In this document: in pieces, positions 38,774 through 46,877 of the stretch
Layout: every line of letters starts with the position of its first letter
How positions within the stretch are numbered: the first letter of the stretch is position 1
DNA from: Rhodococcus yunnanensis NBRC 103083
GTDB lineage: Bacteria > Actinomycetota > Actinomycetes > Mycobacteriales > Mycobacteriaceae
DNA length: 64,000 bases
Reading direction: 5' to 3'
Assembly (NCBI RefSeq): GCF_001895005.1
Contig: NZ_BCXH01000021.1
Coordinates: 1 to 64,000, forward strand
Made by a program: the position numbers and the translations under genes
Notes under the pieces: generated by a model
Database searches by the model: none
The model's input: the letters and a program-made list of their open reading frames with translations, nothing else
Told to the model about the DNA's origin: nothing

Positions 38774-38875
38774 TCCTCGTCGACAACTGGATACGCCTGC
38801 CGAATCGTCAGGTCGCTGCTAGTGACGGTAGATCGACGGTGTGCGGCGAAGGGGTCAGCGGATGTCGCCAACAGG

Positions 38876-39727
38876 TCAGCTCGCACCGACCATTCGGGCC
38901 GTGCCCGCGGCGCCAGGTGTGTGCCCGACGGTCTTGCGAAATGCGGCGATGAACGAGCTCGGTGTTCGGTATCCGACACGGCGGCTGACGCTGCTCACCG
39001 GCATGCCCGTCCCGAGCAGTCCGAGTGCGGTGCTCATGCGAATCAGCGTGCGCCACTGGACGAAACTCATCGTCAGCTCGTTGGCGAAGATTCGGGTGAC
39101 GGTCCGTCGGCTGAGATTGAGAGCATCCGCCCACTGGTCGAGCGATCGGTCGTCGCCGGGATCCGACAGCACGCAGTCGACGAGCATCTGCAGGCGAGGA
39201 TCGCGGGGGATGGGGACATCGAAGTGCGGGACAGCGGCCGGAGTGAGCAGATCGATGCACACCTGCTGCGCCCGAAGCCGTTGCTCTGCGGGCATTCCCG
39301 TGTGGGCAAGGTGGATCAACAACACGCGCGCGGCGTCGGTCAACGTGACGATGCACGGTCCGATCCACGTCGGTGTCCACAATTCGGGAGTGAACAGCGT
39401 CGCACGAAACGCGACGCGTGGATTCGCCTGCCCTTCGTGAACAACGCCGCGTGGGATCCAGAGTCCGACTCCGGGGGTCACGGTCCACAACCTGTCGTCG
39501 ATGATCATGTTGATCACCCCGCGATCGGACCAGATCAGTTCGTGTTCGGCATGCCTGTGCGACGGCCATCGCGTGACCTGATCGGTCTCGACGATGTGCG
39601 TCGTGAGATGGAACGGCGGCGGCACGACACGGTCCGTCGGCGCAGACGAATCGCCGTGCCGGGAGGATGGTCGCTCGACCGGTGAGGGCGCGGCATCAGG
39701 GACGTCGCGTAGGGCGGGGAAGAGCAC
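38876..39727 (-). CDS. AraC-family transcriptional regulator (iron/siderophore type)
   Basis: The 283-residue protein has an N-terminal cupin sensor (HRHAEHELIWSDRG, LWIPRGVVHEG). Two C-terminal helix-turn-helix units follow, around LNLSRRTVTRIFANELTMSFVQWRTLIRM and VSSVSRRVGYRTPSSFIAAFRKTVGHTPG. GTG at 39727 lies 8 bases after GGAGGT; a longer upstream frame runs antisense through purM and is spurious. The next gene in the same direction, 102 bp away, is a siderophore-binding lipoprotein. Siderophore-responsive AraC activators are known in such arrangements; here the ligand is inferred only. Confidence 0.9.
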   Translation of the reverse strand: MLFPALRDVPDAAPSPVERPSSRHGDSSAPTDRVVPPPFHLTTHIVETDQVTRWPSHRHAEHELIWSDRGVINMIIDDRLWTVTPGVGLWIPRGVVHEGQANPRVAFRATLFTPELWTPTWIGPCIVTLTDAARVLLIHLAHTGMPAEQRLRAQQVCIDLLTPAAVPHFDVPIPRDPRLQMLVDCVLSDPGDDRSLDQWADALNLSRRTVTRIFANELTMSFVQWRTLIRMSTALGLLGTGMPVSSVSRRVGYRTPSSFIAAFRKTVGHTPGAAGTARMVGAS

Positions 39728-39745
39728 TTCGGACGACCTCCATCG

Positions 39746-39764
39746 GAAAGTTAGGCATACCTTA
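39746..39764 (-). promoter_or_regulatory. IdeR/DmdR-like iron box upstream of the AraC gene
   Basis: On the minus strand TAAGGTATGCCTAACTTTC matches TWAGGTWAGSCTWACCTWA at 16 of 19 positions, the best iron box in the window. It ends 19 bp before the GTG of the AraC gene. Iron repression of the regulator and its binding-protein partner is the natural reading. Confidence 0.75.
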
Positions 39765-39838
39765 CACCCCGATTCCGAGGAGATCTGATCCGTCGCATTG
39801 TCCGGGGGCCATGCCCCTCCGGTACCGTTAGAGCGCAA

Positions 39839-39858
39839 TTGCGCGTAAATACGCGCAA
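39839..39858. promoter_or_regulatory. Inverted repeat upstream of purM
   Basis: TTGCGCGTAAATACGCGCAA has perfect 8-bp arms around AAAT. It ends 28 bp before the purM ATG. It overlaps a second palindrome, GCGCAATTGCGC at 39833-39844. It looks like an operator; no factor can be named. Confidence 0.5.
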
Positions 39859-39886
39859 CGGAGAACGAGTACAAGGCTGGAGCCGC

Positions 39887-41002
39887 ATGACCGAGGAATC
39901 CCGACCAACCAGTGCAACCGACACCGGGGACCGGGCAAGAGGCGGTGCTTCCTACGCAGCGGCCGGTGTCGACATCGCCGCTGGTGACCGGGCGGTCGAA
40001 CTGTTCGCCCCGCTCGCGAAGAAGGCAAGCCGCCCCGAGGTCATGGGCGGACTCGGCGGATTCGCCGGCCTGTTCGCACTCAAGGGCGACTACCGGGAGC
40101 CGATTCTCGCAGCCTCTACCGATGGTGTCGGCACCAAGATCGCCGTCGCCCAGGCGCTCGGCAAGCACGACACCCTCGGACTCGACCTGGTGGCAATGGT
40201 CGTCGACGACCTCGTTGTCTGCGGTGCCGAGCCGCTGTTCCTGCAGGACTACATCGCCGTGGGACGCGTCGTGCCCGAGATGGTCGCAGAACTGGTCAAG
40301 GGCATCGCCGAAGGCTGCATCATCGCCGGTTGTGCGCTGCTGGGTGGCGAGACCGCAGAGCATCCCGGACTGATGGCCGACGGTGACTACGACCTGTCCG
40401 CCACCGGAGTGGGCGTCGTCGAGGCGGACGCCGTCCTCGGACCGGACCGCGTGCGACCCGGTGACGTCGTCATCGCCATGGGGTCGTCGGGGCTGCACTC
40501 CAACGGCTACTCGCTGGCTCGCAAGGTTCTGCTCGAGATCAATCACATGGATCTCGGCGGCCATGTCGAGGAATTCGGCAGGACACTCGGTGAAGAATTG
40601 CTCGAGCCGACCAAGATCTACGCCAAGGATTGCCTCGCTCTCGCCGCCGAGACGGACGTGCGCACTTTCTGCCACGTCACCGGCGGCGGACTCGCCAACA
40701 ACCTCGGCCGCGTCATGCCTGCTGGACTCGTTGCCGAACTGGATCGCGCAACGTGGAGTCCGGCCCCGGTGTTCTCGTTGATCGCTCAACGTGGACGCGT
40801 GGAGCGCGCCGAGATGGAGCAGACGTTCAACATGGGCGTCGGGATGGTCGCCATCGTCGCACCGGAGGATGTGGACCGCGCCCTCGCAGTACTGACGGCA
40901 CGACACATCGACTGCTGGACTCTGGGCACCGTCAAGAAGTCGACGGACAAGTCGGAGACGACCGAGCGCGCACAGCTGCTGGGCAACCACCCGCGGTTCT
41001 GA
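39887..41002 (+). CDS. purM: Phosphoribosylformylglycinamidine cyclo-ligase (AIR synthase)
   Basis: The 371-residue enzyme makes AIR from FGAM and ATP. It shows SYAAAGVDIAAGDRAVELF, the ASTDGVGTK phosphate loop, LVAMVVDDLVVCGAEPLFLQDY, GCALLGGETAEHPG and the C-terminal FNMGVGMVAIV. ATG at 39887 was preferred over an upstream in-frame GTG-type start lying inside the inverted repeat. It is followed by a strong terminator. Confidence 0.97.
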   Translation: MTEESRPTSATDTGDRARGGASYAAAGVDIAAGDRAVELFAPLAKKASRPEVMGGLGGFAGLFALKGDYREPILAASTDGVGTKIAVAQALGKHDTLGLDLVAMVVDDLVVCGAEPLFLQDYIAVGRVVPEMVAELVKGIAEGCIIAGCALLGGETAEHPGLMADGDYDLSATGVGVVEADAVLGPDRVRPGDVVIAMGSSGLHSNGYSLARKVLLEINHMDLGGHVEEFGRTLGEELLEPTKIYAKDCLALAAETDVRTFCHVTGGGLANNLGRVMPAGLVAELDRATWSPAPVFSLIAQRGRVERAEMEQTFNMGVGMVAIVAPEDVDRALAVLTARHIDCWTLGTVKKSTDKSETTERAQLLGNHPRF

Positions 41003-41020
41003 GATCGCACGTACACGCAG

Positions 41021-41053
41021 GTGAGGGGGAGCCGCGGTGCGGCTCCCCCTCAC
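41021..41053 (+). terminator. Terminator after purM
   Basis: GTGAGGGGGAGCCGC pairs perfectly with GCGGCTCCCCCTCAC over 15 bp with a 3-base loop, followed by TTCTGTGT. It lies between convergent purM and the DUF3073 gene and may serve both. Confidence 0.85.
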
Positions 41054-41069
41054 TTCTGTGTATCGCTAG

Positions 41070-41285
41070 TCAGCGTCGCCAGTCCTCGTATTCGTCTTCT
41101 TCGACGCGGGAATAGCCGTCCGCGTCGGAAGAAGAGATGCCGCCCGAGGTGATACCGCCACGGTGGGAATTGGACGAACCACCGGAGAGCTCTCTTTGCA
41201 GACTCTCCAAGTCCGTTGTGGGCGAGCTGTACTTGAGCTCACGAGCGACCTTTGTCTGCTTTGCCTTAGCCCTGCCTCGGCCCAT
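41070..41285 (-). CDS. DUF3073 small protein
   Basis: The 71-residue protein starts MGRGRAKAKQTKVAREL, then LKYSSPTTDLESLQREL, and ends in an acidic tail EEDEYEDWRR. This is the actinobacterial DUF3073 pattern, represented by Rv0810c beside purM in M. tuberculosis. The very basic N-terminus suggests nucleic-acid contact, but no function is known. The upstream 200 bp to the MOSC gene stop hold its promoter and no other recognised feature. Confidence 0.88.
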   Translation of the reverse strand: MGRGRAKAKQTKVARELKYSSPTTDLESLQRELSGGSSNSHRGGITSGGISSSDADGYSRVEEDEYEDWRR

Positions 41286-41486
41286 GGCGTTGCCCCCTCG
41301 CGGACTTGCGGGGCGGCCTGGGGAAATTTGGGCGCCCCGTTAGATTTGGTATTTCTTCCTGGCACACACTCTAGCGCGCGAACGGCTCAGATGCTCATAC
41401 GGAGTCCGTGTGGCGGTTGTCTGGTTCATCTCACCAGGCCCCGAAAGGGCAACAACCTGCACGAATGTCCTGAGTGAGGGTAAGAA

Positions 41487-42125
41487 TCACGATTTGGAAC
41501 GTACCCCGAGAGCCGCCCGAACATCGCGTTCGACCTTCACTGCGAGATTCGGTGTCTCCAACAACCGCTTCAAGCCGTCCACATCGTTGCCCTCGAACAG
41601 GGTCCTGACGGTCACGCCGTGCTCTGGCACCGACTCGACGACGATCGGGTCCCCGGCGGCGAGGAGGCCTGGCTCGACCACTTTGAGATAGGCCCCGACG
41701 TCACCGCGTTCGGTGAACCTGCGCACCCAACGCGGTTCGTCGACCCACCGAGCAAACGTGCCGCACGGCCTTCTCGCGATGGTCACCTCGAGCAGCGTCG
41801 TGCCGATTCTCCATGAGGATCCGATCACAGCATCGGTGACGGGCACGCCGACGGTTCGCAGATTCTCGCCGAACCAGCCGGGAGGAATCTCGCGACCCAG
41901 TTCCGAGGACCAGCGCTGCGCCTCGGCGTCGTCGTAGGCGTACACCGCTTGGTCGATTCCTCCGTGGAATTTCGTGTCGCTGCTGTGGTCGCCGGCGAGC
42001 CCCAACTCGTGGACGTCGACGGCGCCCGCCACCGGCCGCTTGTCGATGGCGGAGTTCACGACCGAACGACGCCCGACGGGAACGTCTGCATGCACGACGC
42101 AGACCGCCTCGACGAACCCGGTCAT
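41487..42125 (-). CDS. MOSC-domain protein
   Basis: The 212-residue protein has the MOSC layout: an N-terminal strand pair VEAVCVVHADVPVGRRSVV, the DHSSDTKFHGGIDQAVYAYD motif, and GENLRTVGVPVTDAVIGSSWRIGTTLLEVTIARRPCGTF, which contains the conserved Cys of this fold. MOSC proteins act as sulfur carriers or molybdenum-cofactor-binding oxidoreductases. The ATG overlaps the stop of the YgfZ-like gene (ATGA), so the two form an operon. Confidence 0.86.
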   Translation of the reverse strand: MTGFVEAVCVVHADVPVGRRSVVNSAIDKRPVAGAVDVHELGLAGDHSSDTKFHGGIDQAVYAYDDAEAQRWSSELGREIPPGWFGENLRTVGVPVTDAVIGSSWRIGTTLLEVTIARRPCGTFARWVDEPRWVRRFTERGDVGAYLKVVEPGLLAAGDPIVVESVPEHGVTVRTLFEGNDVDGLKRLLETPNLAVKVERDVRAALGVRSKS

Positions 42126-43243
42126 CGGCCGCGGAGGCGATCCACGGCCGCACGCCCTGCCTGCACGTCGTCGTAGTCGGGGATGGAGTCGGGATCTATC
42201 GACGCGGCGCACGGACCGACCACCAGCTCGGTGTCCACCGGAATCGTCCGCTTCACGAGCGCGAGCGCGATCGGACCGAGCTCGAAGTGGTCGACGACGG
42301 TGCCCAGTCGCCCCACTGTGCGGCCACCGGCGGTAACGGGATCCCCGGTGACCGGACGCCCGTCGGCCGACCCGTCGAGGTGCAGGAGCACCAGGTGCCG
42401 CGGCGGACGACCGAGGTTGTGGACCCGCGCCACGGTTTCCTGCCCCCGATAGCACCCCTTGTCGAGATGCACCGCGCCGAGTTCGGCCGTCCCGCCGATC
42501 CAGCGGACCTCGTGGGGGATGGTCTTCTCGTCGGTGTCGACGCTGATTCGTGGGCGCAGAGATTCCACCCGGAGGGCGTCGTAGGTCCAGGTTCCGGCGG
42601 GGGTGGCGCCTGCGTCGCGCAGCTTGGTGAACCATTCGGTCAGCGAGGTGCGGGGGACGAGCAGGTCGAATGCGTCCGGCCCGGGCCACGGCATCCGGCG
42701 GACGAAGCCGCCGCCGTCGAGTGCGACGGCGTCGTAGATCCCCTCAGGAATCGGCGCATCGACCGACGTCAGTACGTCACGAGCGCGGGCACCCAGCAGG
42801 CTCAGCACAGCCAGTTCGCTGCCGTCGCGGGGCTCGGCCTTGGACCAGAACACCATCTTCTTCAGAAATGCCAGCAGATCGGGCCCGGACTCTGCCTCGG
42901 TGTCGATCCAGGTGACCCCGTCCAGATCCGTCTGCACGAAGTGATGTTCGACGCGGCCGTTGACGTCGAGCGAGAGGTTCTCGGCAGATCCGCCGTTCGG
43001 TAGACCGGAAACGAGCTGGCTCGAGATGGTGTTGAGCCAGGTCAGTCGTTCTTCACCGCCGATGGCGATGACGAATCGGTGGGATCGGTCGATGATCGCA
43101 GCTCCGGACGCCGCGTCTCGTTGTTCCCCGAACGGGTTGCCGTAGTGCCATGCCACAGCGTGGTCGGCCGAATCTTCGGGAGCACGCACAGCGCCGGGGA
43201 GTGTGAGAAGAGGACTCGGTGAGATCGCGACGGTATCGGACAC
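42122..43243 (-). CDS. YgfZ/GcvT-like folate-binding protein
   Basis: The 373-residue protein has the aminomethyltransferase fold with the YgfZ signature KGCYRGQE in HLDKGCYRGQETVARVHNLG. YgfZ-type proteins use folate to help maintain Fe-S enzymes. GTG at 43243 starts VSDTVAISPSPLLTLPG; an antisense frame continues far upstream through the tandem repeat and cydA but is not coding. In M. tuberculosis the equivalent gene (Rv0811c) is also between the DUF3073 and aminotransferase genes. Confidence 0.87.
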   Translation of the reverse strand: MSDTVAISPSPLLTLPGAVRAPEDSADHAVAWHYGNPFGEQRDAASGAAIIDRSHRFVIAIGGEERLTWLNTISSQLVSGLPNGGSAENLSLDVNGRVEHHFVQTDLDGVTWIDTEAESGPDLLAFLKKMVFWSKAEPRDGSELAVLSLLGARARDVLTSVDAPIPEGIYDAVALDGGGFVRRMPWPGPDAFDLLVPRTSLTEWFTKLRDAGATPAGTWTYDALRVESLRPRISVDTDEKTIPHEVRWIGGTAELGAVHLDKGCYRGQETVARVHNLGRPPRHLVLLHLDGSADGRPVTGDPVTAGGRTVGRLGTVVDHFELGPIALALVKRTIPVDTELVVGPCAASIDPDSIPDYDDVQAGRAAVDRLRGR

Positions 43244-43266
43244 GGTTCCATAGTAGAACTCCAGCC

Positions 43267-43362
43267 AGGACAGGAGCGGAGCCGGCGGAGTGACCCAGCC
43301 AGGACAGGAGCGGAGCCGGCGGAGTGACCCAGGTAGGACAGGAGCGGAGCCGGCGGAGTGAG
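43267..43362. repeat. 34-bp tandem repeat, three copies
   Basis: The block AGGACAGGAGCGGAGCCGGC recurs at 43267, 43301 and 43335 with an exact 34-bp period; each copy continues into GGAGTGA, and the first two reach GACCCAG. It fills most of the 135-bp intergenic space between the divergent YgfZ-like and lyase-like genes. The third copy ends about 18 bp before the start at 43379. Confidence 0.92.
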
Positions 43363-43378
43363 CAACTAAGCTGCGGGC

Positions 43379-44257
43379 ATGTCGGAGCGAGTAGTAGTGA
43401 CCCTCGACGGGCAAGTTCACGATCCGGATACGCCTCTTCTGTGTGCCGATGATCTTGCTGCCGTTCGGGGGGACGGAATTTTCGAGACCATTCTGGTGCG
43501 GGGTGGGTCGCCGTGTGGCGTCGAGCTGCACTTGGCCAGGTTGACGGCGTCGGCGCGGGCGCTGGAGCTTCCTGTTCCTGATCTCGATGTGTGGCGGTTG
43601 GTCGTGGGGTTGGCCGTCGACGAGTGGGTCAGGACGTCGCAGGAGGAGGGTGTCCTTCGCCTCGTGCTGAGTCGGGGACGTGAGAGCGGCGGCGGTCCGA
43701 CGGGGTATGCGACGGTCGGTCCGTTGCACGAGCGAGTGGCGAAGGCGCGCTCGGAGGGCGTGGCCGCGATCACGTTGGCGCGGGGATTCTCGGTCGATTT
43801 CGCCGCGACTGCGCCGTGGCAACTGTTGGGCGCGAAGACGTTGTCGTATGCCACCAACATGGCGGCGTTGCGGCATGCGGCGCGCGCCGGCGCCGATGAT
43901 GTCGTCTACACGAGCAGTGAGGGGCGTGTTCTCGAAGGCCCGCGCTCGACTGTGATGATCGCCCGCGGTAAGACTCTCATCACACCGCCGGTCGAACACG
44001 GCATCCTCGCGGGTACCACTGTCGACGCGTTGTTCCAGGTGGCGGCCGACAAGGGTTACACGTGCGTGCGGGAGGATGTGTTTCCCGCGGATCTCATTGC
44101 GGCAGATGGTGTTTGGCTGATCTCGTCGGTCACTCTCGCGGCGCGTGTGGTGACGCTGAACGGCGTCGTGCTCGGGGTGCCGGAGATCGCGGACGACGTA
44201 CGGGACATGGTCGATCTGGCGGTCGAAACGGTGGGTGCGGAGGTAGTCGACGCTTGA
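43379..44257 (+). CDS. Class IV aminotransferase, likely 4-amino-4-deoxychorismate lyase
   Basis: The 292-residue PLP enzyme has the early GDGIFETILVRGG motif, the PLP Lys in LLGAKTLSYATNMAALRHA and TSSEGRVLEGPRSTVMIARG. The equivalent in M. tuberculosis (Rv0812) is annotated as an aminodeoxychorismate lyase or branched-chain-type aminotransferase. A role in p-aminobenzoate for folate would fit the folate-binding neighbour. D-amino-acid or branched-chain transaminase activity cannot be excluded. Confidence 0.85.
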   Translation: MSERVVVTLDGQVHDPDTPLLCADDLAAVRGDGIFETILVRGGSPCGVELHLARLTASARALELPVPDLDVWRLVVGLAVDEWVRTSQEEGVLRLVLSRGRESGGGPTGYATVGPLHERVAKARSEGVAAITLARGFSVDFAATAPWQLLGAKTLSYATNMAALRHAARAGADDVVYTSSEGRVLEGPRSTVMIARGKTLITPPVEHGILAGTTVDALFQVAADKGYTCVREDVFPADLIAADGVWLISSVTLAARVVTLNGVVLGVPEIADDVRDMVDLAVETVGAEVVDA

Positions 44258-44259
44258 GC

Positions 44260-44279
44260 TACTACTACGCGTAGTAGTA
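44260..44279. promoter_or_regulatory. Perfect 20-bp palindrome upstream of cydABDC
   Basis: TACTACTACGCGTAGTAGTA is a perfect palindrome 86 bp upstream of the cydA ATG, beginning 2 bp after the previous stop. The TACTAC and GTAGTA arms resemble operators of the BlaI/MecI family. It is very probably a repressor or activator site; the factor is inferred. Confidence 0.65.
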
Positions 44280-44365
44280 CTGTCGAACTCGCTGCGGCAG
44301 CCCCTGTGGCAGCGGTGATCTCTCAGTGATCGCCTCCCGCGTTTCGCGCGAGTTCGGAGCAGTTC

Positions 44366-45823
44366 ATGGACGCCTTGGACGTCTCGAGGTGGCAGTTCGG
44401 CATCACCACCGTCTATCACTTCATCCTGGTGCCGCTCACGATCGGTCTTGCACCGATCATCGCGGCCATGCAGACGATGTGGGTCATCACCAAGAAGGAC
44501 TCCTGGTACCGACTCACCAAGTTCTTCGGCAAGCTGTTTCTCATCAACTTCGCACTCGGTGTCGCTACCGGCATCGTGCAGGAATTCCAGTTCGGGATGA
44601 ACTGGAGCGAGTACTCCCGCTTCGTCGGCGACGTGTTCGGTGCGCCGCTCGCGCTGGAGGGACTCGTCGCGTTCTTCCTCGAATCGACGTTCCTCGGTCT
44701 GTGGATCTTCGGGTGGGGCCGGTTGCCCAAATTCGTTCACCTGGCGACAATCTGGCTGGTGGCGATCGGCGTCAATGCCTCGGCGTACTTCATCATCGCC
44801 GCGAACTCGTGGATGCAGCACCCGGTGGGTGCGCGCTACAACCCCGAGACCGAACGTGCCGAGCTCACCAGCATCTGGGAGCTTCTCGCCAACAACACGG
44901 CGTTGGCCGCGTTCCCGCACGCGGTTGCCGGCGCCTTCCTGACCGCAGCGACATTCGTCGCCGGTATCTCGGGCTGGTGGATGGTCCGAGAGGCGAGGAA
45001 GGGTGGAGACAAGAACTCGCGCAGCATGTTTCGGCCAGCCGCGCGTCTGTCGTTCGTCGTCATGATCGTCGCGGGTGGCGCGCTCGCGATCACCGGTGAC
45101 ATACAGGGCAAGCTGATGTTCGAGCAGCAACCGATGAAGATGGCATCGGCGGAGTCGCTGTGCGACACCGAGACCGGGGCGTCGTTCTCGCTGCTGACCG
45201 TGGGAACGCACAACAACTGCGAATCGGTCGAGCACCTGATCTCGATTCCCGGACTCACCTCGTTCCTCGCCGAGAACGATTTCGGCGCAACGGTTCAGGG
45301 CGTCAACCAACTGCAGGAGCAGTACGAGCAACAGTTCGGTCCAGGAAACTACAAGCCGAACCTGTTCGTCACCTACTGGGCGTTTCGCATGATGATCGGC
45401 CTCGCCGCCGGATCGGCGCTGCTGGCGCTGGCAGGTCTGTGGGTCACCCGCGGAGGGCGTGTGCCCGATCAGAAATGGTTCTCGTGGCTCTCTCTCGCGG
45501 CGATTCCCACGCCGTTCCTGGCCAACAGCGCGGGATGGATCTTCACCGAGATGGGACGCCAACCCTGGGTCGTCGCGCCCAATCTGACTGGAATAGACCA
45601 GATCCGGCTCACCGTCGATCAAGGTGTCTCGGACCATCCGGTGACACTCGTTGTCGCGTCACTGGTGACGTTCACGCTGCTGTACGCCGCGCTCGGATGC
45701 GTGTGGTTCTTCCTCATCCGCCGCTACGTGATCGAGGGTCCACTCGAACACGACGCGCATCCGCACACCGACGACGAGTCCGACGAAGACGACGAGACCG
45801 CACAACTTTCGTTCGCGTACTGA
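44366..45823 (+). CDS. cydA: Cytochrome bd ubiquinol/menaquinol oxidase subunit I
   Basis: The 485-residue membrane subunit carries the hemes of a high-affinity terminal oxidase. It has SRWQFGITTVYHF with the N-terminal heme His, FFLESTFLGLWIFGW, ANSWMQHPVG and the family motif TEMGRQPWVV. The length and short periplasmic loop indicate the short Q-loop class. About nine helices and an acidic C-terminus are seen. cydB begins 10 bp after its stop. Confidence 0.96.
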   Translation: MDALDVSRWQFGITTVYHFILVPLTIGLAPIIAAMQTMWVITKKDSWYRLTKFFGKLFLINFALGVATGIVQEFQFGMNWSEYSRFVGDVFGAPLALEGLVAFFLESTFLGLWIFGWGRLPKFVHLATIWLVAIGVNASAYFIIAANSWMQHPVGARYNPETERAELTSIWELLANNTALAAFPHAVAGAFLTAATFVAGISGWWMVREARKGGDKNSRSMFRPAARLSFVVMIVAGGALAITGDIQGKLMFEQQPMKMASAESLCDTETGASFSLLTVGTHNNCESVEHLISIPGLTSFLAENDFGATVQGVNQLQEQYEQQFGPGNYKPNLFVTYWAFRMMIGLAAGSALLALAGLWVTRGGRVPDQKWFSWLSLAAIPTPFLANSAGWIFTEMGRQPWVVAPNLTGIDQIRLTVDQGVSDHPVTLVVASLVTFTLLYAALGCVWFFLIRRYVIEGPLEHDAHPHTDDESDEDDETAQLSFAY

Positions 45824-45833
45824 GGAAGAGACC

Positions 45834-46877
45834 ATGGGACTACAGGAAATCTGGTTCGTTGCGATCGCATTTCTGTTCGTCGGCTACTTCGTCCTCGAAG
45901 GCTTCGACTTCGGTGTCGGCATGCTGATGCCGGTGTTCGGACGCCATGCGAACGCCGAGATCGGGGAGAAGCGGCGGCGTGCTGTGCTCAACACCATCGG
46001 CCCGGTCTGGGACGGCAACGAAGTCTGGCTCATCACTGCAGGCGGGGCGCTGTTCGCAGCCTTTCCCGAGTGGTACGCGACGCTGTTCTCCGGCTTCTAT
46101 CTGCCCCTGCTGCTGATACTCGTCGCGCTGATCGTGCGCATCTGTGCCATCGAGTACCGCGGCAAGATCGATGATCCGGTGTGGCGTAGACGCTGTGATC
46201 TCGGAATCGGGATCGGATCCTGGGTCCCATCCGTGCTGTGGGGTGTTGCATTCGCGAATATCATCAGCGGGGTGGCGATCAACGAGGACAAGAAGGTCAC
46301 GGCCGGGTTCTTCGATCTGCTCGGTCCGTACGCGCTGCTCGGCGGTGCAACGATGGCGCTGGTGTTCGCATTGCACGGCGCGGTCTTCATCGCGTTGAAG
46401 ACCTCGGGCGACGTACACGAGGATGCCGTGAAAATGGCTGTCCGACTGTCTGTTCCGGCCGTCGTCGTCGGCGGCGGCTTCGCGCTGTGGACGCAGCTCG
46501 CCTACGGTAAGAACCGGACATGGATCCTGGTGGGGCTCGCAGCGGTCGCACTGATCGCCGTCGTGGCCCTGACCGCACGGGTGCGCGAGGGGTGGGCATT
46601 CGTATTCACCACGATTGCCGTCGCAGCTGTGGTGGTGCTGCTGTTCGGGTCGCTGTTCCCGAACGTGATGCCCTCGACGACCGATGCCGCGTTCAGCCTG
46701 ACCATCGACAACGCATCGTCGAGTCCGTACACGCTGAAAGTGATGACGTGGGCCGCGGCGTTCATGGCCCCGATCGTCATCGGATACCAGGCGTGGACGT
46801 ACTGGGTGTTCCGTCAGCGGATCTCCACCGCCCAGATCCCCGACTCGATCGGATTGTCGCTCGGCCGGCCGTCATGA
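45834..46877 (+). CDS. cydB: Cytochrome bd oxidase subunit II
   Basis: The 347-residue polytopic subunit shows IWFVAIAFLFVGYFVLEGFDFGVG and NTIGPVWDGNEVWLITAGGA at the N-terminus, typical of CydB, and eight to nine hydrophobic helices. It pairs with CydA. Its stop overlaps the ATG of the next gene (ATGA). Confidence 0.96.
   Translation: MGLQEIWFVAIAFLFVGYFVLEGFDFGVGMLMPVFGRHANAEIGEKRRRAVLNTIGPVWDGNEVWLITAGGALFAAFPEWYATLFSGFYLPLLLILVALIVRICAIEYRGKIDDPVWRRRCDLGIGIGSWVPSVLWGVAFANIISGVAINEDKKVTAGFFDLLGPYALLGGATMALVFALHGAVFIALKTSGDVHEDAVKMAVRLSVPAVVVGGGFALWTQLAYGKNRTWILVGLAAVALIAVVALTARVREGWAFVFTTIAVAAVVVLLFGSLFPNVMPSTTDAAFSLTIDNASSSPYTLKVMTWAAAFMAPIVIGYQAWTYWVFRQRISTAQIPDSIGLSLGRPS

Noticed and set aside
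39728-41053. Long N-terminal extension of the AraC gene
   Set aside because: It is antisense to purM and lacks any family similarity; GTG at 39727 has a good ribosome-binding site.
43244-45637. Very long minus-strand frame extending the YgfZ-like gene
   Set aside because: It runs antisense through the 34-bp repeat, the lyase-like gene and cydA, and is Arg/Asp-rich shadow coding. The YgfZ homology begins at 43243.
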